NCBI GenBank assembly: GCA_028678715.1
Contig: JAJRCY010000061.1
Span: 1 to 6,176 of the forward strand
Direction: 5' to 3'
Length of the DNA: 6,176 nucleotides
Origin: Methanomicrobiales archaeon
GTDB taxonomy: Archaea; Halobacteriota; Methanomicrobia; Methanomicrobiales; JACTUA01
The notes beneath the pieces were generated by a model, which saw only the letters and a program-made list of their open reading frames with translations, searched no databases and was not told the origin of the DNA. How positions within the stretch are numbered: the first letter of the stretch is position 1; each line of letters begins with the position of its first letter. Made by a program: the position numbers and the translations under genes. This document shows positions 1 to 5,072 of this stretch, in pieces.

Positions 1-105
1 CTGGACGATACACCGGATGAGTATCCTGCCACGGATGCGCATCAGCGGCTCGCTACAAAAATAAGTGGAGGTGAAGAGGCATATATGAATGGGACTTCGC
101 AGTGA
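1..105 (+). CDS. Possible C-terminal tail of an upstream gene (partial)
   Basis: Frame 1 is open from the window edge to a TGA at 103-105, giving 34 residues that are hydrophilic and acidic and end in MNGTSQ. The TGA overlaps the GTG at 102 of the next gene as GTGA, which is the kind of junction seen between the later genes of this operon. Against a real gene, third-position G+C in this frame is clearly lower than in the genes downstream. A second frame (2-64, ending in TAA) is also open and has higher third-position G+C. No family can be recognised from so short a tail. The stretch could instead be a leader region carrying the promoter. Confidence 0.3.
   Translation: MDDTPDEYPATDAHQRLATKISGGEEAYMNGTSQ
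67..105 (+). promoter_or_regulatory. Shine-Dalgarno serving a six-codon minigene that overlaps the regulator start
   Basis: GGAGGTGA at 67-74 is a near-perfect archaeal Shine-Dalgarno. It lies 10 bases before an ATG at 85, the usual spacing, but that ATG opens only six codons (MNGTSQ) before TGA at 103-105. It lies 27 bases before the GTG at 102, too far to serve it directly. This looks like reinitiation or translational coupling: ribosomes loaded at 85 would stop exactly on the next start. Competing readings are that CATATATG at 80-87 is a TATA box for a near-leaderless transcript starting at ATG 114, or that the A-rich run at 56-64 is a TATA box. A frameshift that separated an original ATG 85 start from the gene is also possible. 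Confidence 0.35.
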
Positions 106-617
106 CCGGTCATATGAGGAATCTCAACGACCCCATCGAACTGGTGTCTCTTCTTGTCACCTTCCATGACGAGAGATACAAGCAGATCTATGACCTCCTG
201 AACCGGAGCTGGATGACCGAGGAGGAGCTGGAGAAGGCGGTGGGGGAGGACTGCGTGGCCGACTGCCTGGCGGTCCTCAAGAAGGGGAACCTGGTGGAGG
301 AGCAGTGGCGGATGCCCGAGCCCGGCAGCACACCGGCACGGGAGTACCGTGCCATGTACACCCGGTTCCGTGCCAACTTCCAGTGCAACATGACCGACCT
401 GGCCGAACTGATCCACATCGCGTTCTCCAATGAGGAGGAGCTTGCCCGCATGGTGGATAAGATCGAGGACGAGATCCGGCGCGGCAATACCTCCATCAAC
501 GACCTGGGGCGGAAGTTCGGCGTCTCCCAGATCGTGATCCGCGGCCTTGCCAAGCGGATCCCCCACCTGGATGTCAGGGGGCAGGGAATGGTGCTTCTCC
601 CGCATGACAAACGATGA
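102..617 (+). CDS. Double helix-turn-helix transcriptional regulator, ArsR-like
   Basis: This is a 171-residue soluble protein, probably a DNA-binding regulator. Residues about 22-90 form a winged-helix domain with helices around DERYKQIYDLL, EEELEKAV and CVADCLAVLKKGNLV, then a strand-rich wing up to REYRAMYTRF. A charged helical segment (98-128) links it to a second helix-turn-helix at about 129-153 (NDLGRKFGVSQIVIRGLAKR). A short beta hairpin closes the chain. Similar short regulators occur in Methanomicrobiales and are usually annotated as ArsR family; this is recalled, not searched. I chose GTG 102 because it overlaps the preceding TGA, but ATG 114 (MRNLNDPIELV) is an equally credible start. 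The gene overlaps the next regulator by 14 bases. There are no clustered Cys/His sensor residues of the metal-binding ArsR type, so the ligand is unknown. Confidence 0.8.
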   Translation: MTGHMRNLNDPIELVSLLVTFHDERYKQIYDLLNRSWMTEEELEKAVGEDCVADCLAVLKKGNLVEEQWRMPEPGSTPAREYRAMYTRFRANFQCNMTDLAELIHIAFSNEEELARMVDKIEDEIRRGNTSINDLGRKFGVSQIVIRGLAKRIPHLDVRGQGMVLLPHDKR

Positions 618-1407
618 TCCCCTCTCCCTTCTCCTGCGGTCAAAGAGCGAGATCACCCGTTTCCAGATCCTTGTCGAGATCGCCGCCAACCAGCCGGCGG
701 TCCGGCAGCAGGAGATCGCCCAGAAGCTGGGCGTGACCCCCCAGGCGGTATCGGAGTACATCCGGGAGCTGGTGGAGTCCGGGCACGTGGGGGCCCACGG
801 GCGGGGCCGGTACGAGGTCACCCGGCCCGGGATCGAGTGGGTGCTGAACCACGCCGAGATCCTGGAGTCCTATGCCCGCCACATCCGGCGGGACGTCATC
901 CACCAGGTCTCGGTCTGGACCGCGGTTGCTGACGAGGACCTGCGGGAAGGCGAGACCGTGGGGGTGTACATGAAGGGCGGGTGGCTCTACGCCGGGCGGG
1001 AGGAGCGGTCCGCCACCGGTGTCGTGACCATGGATGCCGCCGCCGGGCAGGACGTGGGCGTTGCACGCCTGAACGGGATCATCGACCATCGGGAAGGGCG
1101 CATCCATGTCTGCAAGGTGCCCCGGGTGGAGCGGGGGGGATCCCGGCGGGTGCAGATCGCCCTCCTGCGGGAGATCGCGGACCGGGTCTCCATCGTCGCC
1201 GCTGTGGGGCTGGAGGCGGCCGTTGCCCTGGCCGCCGCGGGGAGGAAGCCGGACATGTTCTTCGGTTCCCGGGAAGGGGTCATCGAGGCGGCCTTCCACG
1301 GACTGGAATGCGCCATCGTCATCGTGGACGAAGAGTTCACGGATTTCCTGAAGCGGCTGGAGGGCGCAGGCCTCGGGTACACCATCCACGACCTGACGGC
1401 GCCATGA
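604..1407 (+). CDS. Winged-helix transcriptional regulator with a long C-terminal effector-like domain
   Basis: This is a 267-residue protein. Residues about 14-80 are a classic winged HTH of the MarR type: scaffold helix (TRFQILVEIAANQ), HTH RQQEIAQKLGVTPQAVSEYIRELVESG (33-60, recognition helix at TPQAVSEYIREL), then a glycine/arginine wing (GAHGRGRYEVT). A helix at 80-100 connects to a roughly 165-residue C-terminal region. That region has a strand-rich portion (115-185, resembling a small beta barrel) and an alternating alpha/beta portion ending in AIVIVDEEFTDFL. It has the look of a ligand- or partner-binding domain, but I cannot name the ligand. ATG 604 is chosen over the in-frame ATG 547 because the latter would bury about 70 bases in the preceding gene and add residues unlike a regulator N-terminus. 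The stop overlaps the helicase start (ATGA, 1404-1407), so the two are probably coupled. Confidence 0.8.
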   Translation: MTNDDPLSLLLRSKSEITRFQILVEIAANQPAVRQQEIAQKLGVTPQAVSEYIRELVESGHVGAHGRGRYEVTRPGIEWVLNHAEILESYARHIRRDVIHQVSVWTAVADEDLREGETVGVYMKGGWLYAGREERSATGVVTMDAAAGQDVGVARLNGIIDHREGRIHVCKVPRVERGGSRRVQIALLREIADRVSIVAAVGLEAAVALAAAGRKPDMFFGSREGVIEAAFHGLECAIVIVDEEFTDFLKRLEGAGLGYTIHDLTAP

Positions 1408-3440
1408 GGGTGATCGTGCACCCCCAGCGGGGCTCCTACAAGCTGCTCTGCATGGAGGGCGGAAGGGTGGCCGCCGTGGGGGAGGTGGAGCTGTACGAGA
1501 CGCCGCGGGGCTTCCGGCCGAAGCACTACCAGGTCCGGAAGGCCGGGTCCCGGCACGGGAAGGCCGTGCCCACGAAGGAGGCTGTCGCACTCCTGCGATC
1601 CTCGGACGTGGTCCTCACCCGGCCGGATCCTGACTGGGAGTCCTTTCTCCAGGATCACCAGGTTCCGGTCCGTACCGTTCCCTTCTGCCGGATCTGCCTG
1701 CTGGAGGACCGCATAACCCCCCTGGACCCCGCCACCCGGGTGGCAACCGGGAAGGAGTGGATCTGCCCGGACTGCGCGAGGAAAGAGGTGAGGAGGGAAC
1801 TCGGGTACTTCACCCGGTTCGGCAGGATCCCGATGCGGTACATCGAGGAGCTGCTGGAACGCTACCGGGACCTGGACCGGGTCCTCGCTGCGGTGCAGCC
1901 CGACGGGGTGGACCTCTCCCGGACCCTCTTTGACCGGATCGAGGCGCACCCGGTGGTTGCCACCGCTGCCATCGGCGAGCTGGGCCTTCCCCCTGCATTC
2001 GTTGCGGCATCGGGAGTGGAGCGCCTGATGCCGGTGCAGCAGCTCGCCGTGGACGCGGGCCTCCTCTCGGGCCGGCACCTGCTCGTGGTCTCGGCGACGG
2101 CCAGCGGCAAGACGTTCATCGGCGAGATGGCGGGCCTGCGGAACCTGGTGGAGGGGAAGGGCCGGATGCTCTTTCTCGTGCCCCTGGTGGCGCTCGCCAA
2201 CCAGAAGTACCATCGGTTCCAGGAGCGGTACGGGAAGCTCTTCCCCGCCTCGCTCCTCACCGGCAGGAACCGGTTGAACCTCCCCGAGAACCGGGCGGCC
2301 GGACCCCGGAACCCGGACGCTCCCATCGTCGTGGGCACGTACGAGGGGGTGGACCACCAGATACGGTCCGGGCGGAGGCTCTCCCGCCTCGGCACGGTGA
2401 TCATCGACGAGGTGCAGATGCTGGAGGACCCGGAGCGGGGACACCGGCTGGACGGCCTCATCGCCCGGCTCAAGTATCTGGCCCCCGGGGCCCAGTTCCT
2501 GTACCTGTCGGCCACCATCGGCTCGCCCCACCTGCTGGCAGTGAAGCTGGGTGCCGATCTCGTCACCTACGCGGAGCGGCCTGTACCCCTGGAGCGGCAC
2601 CTCCTCTTCGTGGAGCGGGACAGGAAGATCCGGTACGAGAAGCAGCTCGTCGACGGGGAGTTTACCCTGCGCTCTTCGAAGGGCTACCGGGGCCAGACCA
2701 TCATCTTCACCCACTCCCGGGCCCGGTGCCACATCATTGCCGAGAAGCTGGGGCGGAAGGCGGCCGCCTACCACGCGGGGCTCACGTCGCAGGAGCGCAG
2801 GGACGTGGAGCAGCGGTTCCTGGAGGGAAAGATCGCGGCGGTGGTGACCACGGCGGCCCTGGGGGCAGGCGTGGATTTCCCGGCATCCCAGGTGATCTTT
2901 GACACCCTGGCCATGGGGATCGAGTGGCTGACCGTCCAGGAGTTCCACCAGATGTCGGGGAGGTCGGGAAGGCCTGACTACCATGACCGGGGCAAGGTGG
3001 TGATCCTGGCCGAGCCCGGTGCCGCCTACACCTCGGAGACGAAGGCCACCGAAGAGGAGGTGGCCATCCGGCTGCTCCGGGGGGAGATGGAGGAGGTGGC
3101 CCCGGTCCATGGCTTCGAGGAGTCCTCCGAAGAGCTGGCGGCCAGCTGCGTGGCCTGCCACGGGAACGAGGCCGATCTCCGCAGGATCGAGTCCCTGATG
3201 GTGGGTACACCGGCCCCGGTGGAGGAGCTGATGGAGAGGGAGGGGCTGATCGCAAGGAAGGACGGGAGGATCCACCTCTCCCCCCTGGCCCGGGTCATGG
3301 CCGCCCACTTCATCGGCATGGAACGGCTCCGGGCCATCCGTGACCTGGTGAAGGAGAAGGAGGATCCCCTGGAGATCCTGGCCGAGCTGGAGTGTGCGGA
3401 ACCCCCGCCGGCTGACCATGCCGGAGGGGCGAGGCGTTGA
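1404..3440 (+). CDS. SF2 DEAD/DEAH-type helicase with N-terminal zinc ribbon, Ski2/Hel308-like
   Basis: This is a 678-residue ATP-dependent nucleic-acid helicase. The N-terminal part (1-200) is family specific and carries a zinc ribbon, C95-x2-C98 and C121-x2-C124. The helicase core is complete: motif I ATASGKT (231-237, K236), Ia LVPLVAL (258-264), Ib TYEGVD (312-317), II DEVQ (335-338), III SATIG (369-373), IV IIFTHSR (433-439), V TTAALGAGVDF (482-492) and VI QMSGRSGR (516-523). A second Cys cluster, C582-x2-C585-H586, sits in the helical C-terminal region. Motifs I, Ia and III closely resemble archaeal Hel308/Ski2-like enzymes, but the Walker B box is DEVQ rather than DEIH or DEVH, and the protein lacks Hel308's full C-terminal length. 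It probably belongs to the archaeal helicase group carrying a DUF5814-type region; that assignment is from memory. RNA and DNA are both possible substrates. ATG 1404 is chosen because it overlaps the preceding stop as ATGA; upstream in-frame sequence is a shadow of the regulator. Confidence 0.9.
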   Translation: MRVIVHPQRGSYKLLCMEGGRVAAVGEVELYETPRGFRPKHYQVRKAGSRHGKAVPTKEAVALLRSSDVVLTRPDPDWESFLQDHQVPVRTVPFCRICLLEDRITPLDPATRVATGKEWICPDCARKEVRRELGYFTRFGRIPMRYIEELLERYRDLDRVLAAVQPDGVDLSRTLFDRIEAHPVVATAAIGELGLPPAFVAASGVERLMPVQQLAVDAGLLSGRHLLVVSATASGKTFIGEMAGLRNLVEGKGRMLFLVPLVALANQKYHRFQERYGKLFPASLLTGRNRLNLPENRAAGPRNPDAPIVVGTYEGVDHQIRSGRRLSRLGTVIIDEVQMLEDPERGHRLDGLIARLKYLAPGAQFLYLSATIGSPHLLAVKLGADLVTYAERPVPLERHLLFVERDRKIRYEKQLVDGEFTLRSSKGYRGQTIIFTHSRARCHIIAEKLGRKAAAYHAGLTSQERRDVEQRFLEGKIAAVVTTAALGAGVDFPASQVIFDTLAMGIEWLTVQEFHQMSGRSGRPDYHDRGKVVILAEPGAAYTSETKATEEEVAIRLLRGEMEEVAPVHGFEESSEELAASCVACHGNEADLRRIESLMVGTPAPVEELMEREGLIARKDGRIHLSPLARVMAAHFIGMERLRAIRDLVKEKEDPLEILAELECAEPPPADHAGGARR

Positions 3441-3471
3441 GCAGGTGTAATCCAGGTGTCCGGATACAAAT

Positions 3472-3486
3472 CGAAAGGTTTATGAA
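3472..3486 (+). promoter_or_regulatory. Orphan archaeal promoter (BRE + TATA)
   Basis: CGAAAGG at 3472-3478 followed by TTTATGAA at 3479-3486 matches the purine-rich BRE plus TATA arrangement of euryarchaeal promoters. Transcription would be expected to start about 26 bases past the TATA centre, near 3508-3512. No convincing coding sequence begins there, but the structured segment at 3555-3638 lies directly downstream. The same bases sit within a weak inverted repeat (CGGAT 3461-3465, ATCCG 3494-3498), so part of the signal could belong to the 3' end of the helicase transcript. Confidence 0.45.
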
Positions 3487-3554
3487 TCCTTCATCCGGCA
3501 TCCCACCCCTGCTCCCCCCCGGCCCCGGAAAGGAAAAGCTTTCAACTCCCCGGT

Positions 3555-3638
3555 ACCCATTCAGCACCCCGGAACGGGCACGATGGGGACGCCCGGGGGA
3601 AGAGTGCACCCATTTTCCCCTTCCGGCACTGAATGGGT
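3555..3638 (+). ncRNA. Candidate structured RNA: three-way junction with kissing loops
   Basis: Four stems nest without conflict. The closing stem is ten pairs, ACCCATTCAG (3555-3564) with CTGAATGGGT (3629-3638). Inside it CCGGAA (3569-3574) pairs with TTCCGG (3621-3626). Two hairpins then abut with no unpaired junction base: CGGGC (3575-3579) with GCCCG (3591-3595), and GGGGAA (3596-3601) with TTCCCC (3615-3620), extendable by G-U and A-U pairs to 3603/3613. The first hairpin's loop contains ATGGG (3583-3587), complementary to CCCAT (3609-3613) at the edge of the second loop, allowing a loop-loop contact. No open reading frame is credible here. It may be a small RNA driven by the promoter at 3472, a regulatory 3' end of the helicase operon, or an element acting as DNA. 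I do not recognise it as a named riboswitch, and strand is assumed from context. Confidence 0.45.
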
Positions 3639-3664
3639 TCTCCATCAGGATTCTGACGCGAGAT

Positions 3665-3684
3665 ATGCGTTAATTTGCGTAAAA
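3665..3684 (+). repeat. Two-copy 10-base tandem repeat, possible operator
   Basis: ATGCGTTAAT (3665-3674) is followed immediately by TTGCGTAAAA (3675-3684), matching at 7 of 10 positions with the TGCGT core repeated exactly 10 bases apart, about one helical turn. Such spacing suits a protein binding the same DNA face twice. It lies about 110 bases before the next promoter. Function is unproven. Confidence 0.3.
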
Positions 3685-3693
3685 ATCAGCCTA

Positions 3694-3721
3694 ACTCCGA
3701 TGAATCCGTCTCCGACGGAGT
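3694..3721 (+). promoter_or_regulatory. Mutually exclusive hairpins in the AT-rich leader region
   Basis: TCCGTC (3705-3710) pairs with GACGGA (3714-3719) around a three-base loop. Alternatively ACTCCG (3694-3699) pairs with CGGAGT (3716-3721). Both use 3716-3719, so only one can form. There is no T tract directly after, so a terminator is not well supported; a protein-binding palindrome or an RNA switch are alternatives. Confidence 0.25.
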
Positions 3722-3790
3722 ATTTGGGACGGGTTAAACAATCTCGGTTATATTATCAGGATCGGACCCAATCGGTGGTGAATTATATTT

Positions 3791-3833
3791 CAGAATATTT
3801 ATATAGGAAAAAAGTCAATCTCATATCACCACT
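3791..3833 (+). promoter_or_regulatory. Promoter of the 74-residue gene, near-leaderless start
   Basis: TTTATATA at 3798-3805 is a strong archaeal TATA box in a locally AT-rich stretch, preceded by purine/A-rich CAGAATA as a possible BRE. Initiation about 26 bases from the TATA centre falls near 3828, leaving roughly six bases before ATG 3834. No Shine-Dalgarno lies before that ATG (TCATATCACCACT), which fits leaderless translation. More TATA-like sequence lies upstream at 3749-3755 and 3784-3789 and could be secondary promoters. Confidence 0.7.
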
Positions 3834-4058
3834 ATGGCTGTGATCGGTACCATGTATCTGGATGCGACGCTGGACAAGCGGCTGAAGTACATCTCGGAAA
3901 CGATCACCCCTGTGGGGATCGATATCGAGAAGATCATCCGCAATCAGGGGAACAGCGACCTGTTTGTGAAGAGGTTCCTTGAGCGGATGGCCCCCAAGCT
4001 CCCCAACCCCATCACGATCCTGGAGCGCCTGAAGCGCGTGGCCAGGCCCCGGGAGTGA
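3834..4058 (+). CDS. Small basic hypothetical protein, 74 residues
   Basis: This small protein has its own strong TATA box and a terminator-like hairpin, so it looks like a single-gene transcription unit. It is rich in Lys, Arg, Glu and Ile with no Cys, no membrane segment and no signal peptide. Predicted helices cover about 12-26 (DATLDKRLKYISETI), 28-36 and 40-53 (SDLFVKRFLERMA), with a basic tail (ERLKRVARPRE). Third-position G+C is high from about codon 10 onward, as in genuine genes of this genome, although the DNA upstream is AT-rich. I chose ATG 3834 because it suits the predicted start site; ATG 3852 is an alternative. I do not recognise the family. A nucleic-acid- or protein-binding role would fit the charge pattern but is only a guess. 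Confidence 0.72.
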   Translation: MAVIGTMYLDATLDKRLKYISETITPVGIDIEKIIRNQGNSDLFVKRFLERMAPKLPNPITILERLKRVARPRE

Positions 4059-4084
4059 GAGTTCCCCACCGCTCTCTTTTCCTG
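4057..4084 (+). terminator. Hairpin plus T tract after the 74-residue gene
   Basis: GAGAG (4057-4061) pairs with CTCTC (4072-4076) around a C-rich loop, with a possible extra T-G pair, and is followed by TTTT and further pyrimidines. It overlaps the last two bases of the stop codon. Archaeal termination depends mostly on the T-rich stretch, so the position is more certain than the need for the stem. Confidence 0.5.
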
Positions 4085-4160
4085 TTGGTTGTATCCACTC
4101 CCTCCCTGTTACTCACAGAGTACCATGACAAGGAAGGGCTGAAGGATCGTGGTCAGGGGG

Positions 4161-4203
4161 GAGAGCGGAAGGGAAGGTGAGGAATCCCCGTGTTCCGCTT
4201 CTC
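4161..4203 (-). terminator. Inverted repeat between the convergent operons
   Basis: AGCGGAA (4164-4170) pairs with TTCCGCT (4193-4199), extended by GAG (4161-4163) with CTC (4201-4203) past a one-base bulge; the loop is 22 bases. GGTGAGG (4176-4182) could instead pair with CCTCACC (4216-4222). The element lies just beyond the stop of the minus-strand methyltransferase gene and may help end that transcript or protect its 3' end, but no T run follows on either strand. The rest of 4085-4238 holds nothing else I can support. Confidence 0.25.
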
Positions 4204-4238
4204 GTGCCACGGCTCCCTCACCCCACCGGCAGGGGGTC

Positions 4239-5072
4239 TCACCCGTGGGGGGGAACCTCGCAGACCCACCGGTCGTAGAAGGGGTCCCGGTCATTCTCAT
4301 GGATTCGCACCTCAGCCCCCCCGGCGCTCACCCACTCCCCGACCCGCTGCGCCTCCCCTTCCGTGCCGACAGTGATGATCACCTCCCGGGCCAAGAGCAG
4401 GAACTGCCCCAGGATCTCCTCCCACATCCCTGCGGTGAAGGAGTTGATCTCCCCCAGCATCACGGCAATCCCGCGGGGAACCGGGTCCAGGTACTCCCCG
4501 GCCCGGGCTGCGTCGATCCACATCGACTCCTGCGGGAGAAGCCTTCCCGCAGAGAGCCCCCGAGCCAGGAGTGCAGCATCGTTGTCATAGGAGAGGGGCT
4601 GCATGCCCATCCGCCGGATCACCGCCGAGCCGACCCCTGATCCGCAGCAGCAGTCCAGGCACTCCCCCGGTGCGGGACGGCCCCAGATGCTCCGGAGGAG
4701 CGCCTCCAGCTTCTGCTCCCGGTCCGGGGCCAGGTCGTCCAGGGCCGGCGAGACCTCCCGGGCCAGAGCCAGGCTGTAGTATTCCCGCACGGCCCCTGCC
4801 CAGGCCTTCCGGGACTCCTGGTAGATCTCGAGATCCACCTCCTCGCACCGGTCCAGGAGATCCGGGTCCGGCCTCCGGTAGAGGAAGGTGGTGGCATACC
4901 ACTCCGCTCTCAACTGGAACGCCACTGCCAGCAGGTCCTCCCGCTCATCCACCAGCAGCCGGGATCCGGTGATCCCTTCCGGCACCGCGAGGGGAAGATC
5001 ATCTGCAAGAGAGGAGAAGGAGGGATCCAGAAAGACCAGGTGCTCCAGGTCCAGGATCTCGGCGGCCTTCAT
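4239..5072 (-). CDS. Class I SAM-dependent methyltransferase-like protein
   Basis: This 277-residue soluble protein probably transfers a methyl group from S-adenosylmethionine to an unknown acceptor. The C-terminal half is a Rossmann-like fold. Motif I is CLDCCCGSGVGS (138-149), with D140 and the glycines G144, G146 and G148 in place. An acidic turn YDNDAA (162-167) sits at the end of strand 2, where the ribose-binding acid lies. GEINSF (207-212) lies at the strand-4 position, and further strands follow (EVIITVG, 230-236). The N-terminal 130 residues are acidic and helical and match no domain I know. Three consecutive cysteines in motif I are unusual. There is no NPPY or DPPY signature, so an N6-adenine or N5-glutamine methyltransferase is not supported. 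The start overlaps the preceding stop as ATGA (5069-5072) with no Shine-Dalgarno, so translation is probably coupled. Confidence 0.75.
   Translation of the reverse strand: MKAAEILDLEHLVFLDPSFSSLADDLPLAVPEGITGSRLLVDEREDLLAVAFQLRAEWYATTFLYRRPDPDLLDRCEEVDLEIYQESRKAWAGAVREYYSLALAREVSPALDDLAPDREQKLEALLRSIWGRPAPGECLDCCCGSGVGSAVIRRMGMQPLSYDNDAALLARGLSAGRLLPQESMWIDAARAGEYLDPVPRGIAVMLGEINSFTAGMWEEILGQFLLLAREVIITVGTEGEAQRVGEWVSAGGAEVRIHENDRDPFYDRWVCEVPPHG

Noticed and set aside
42..821. Long minus-strand frame opposite the two regulator genes
   Set aside because: It is antisense to both well-supported regulators, rich in low-complexity Leu/Gly/His/Arg, and results from few stop codons in GC-rich DNA.
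981..1403. In-frame extension of the helicase upstream of ATG 1404
   Set aside because: It overlaps the second regulator almost throughout its C-terminal domain and reads as Arg/Gly/Pro-rich shadow sequence; the ATGA overlap at 1404 is the natural start.
987..3419. An 810-codon minus-strand frame opposite the helicase gene
   Set aside because: The opposite strand carries every helicase motif in order; the antisense translation is Pro/Gly/His/Leu-rich without recognisable domains.
3555..3638. Structured segment as a purine or fluoride riboswitch, or a small transposon-derived element
   Set aside because: The junction has no unpaired bases where a purine riboswitch keeps its ligand-binding core, the fluoride-riboswitch pattern is not seen, and no target-site duplication flanks the inverted repeat.
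3437..3673. A 78-codon open frame directly after the helicase stop
   Set aside because: It begins with TTG, runs across the orphan promoter and the structured segment, and is a Pro/Arg-rich composition typical of GC-rich shadow translation.
3583..3843. An 86-codon open frame on the plus strand across the intergenic region
   Set aside because: Its ATG lies in a predicted hairpin loop with no suitable Shine-Dalgarno, it runs through the AT-rich promoter and TATA box of the next gene, and its codon use changes abruptly along its length. No family resemblance is visible.
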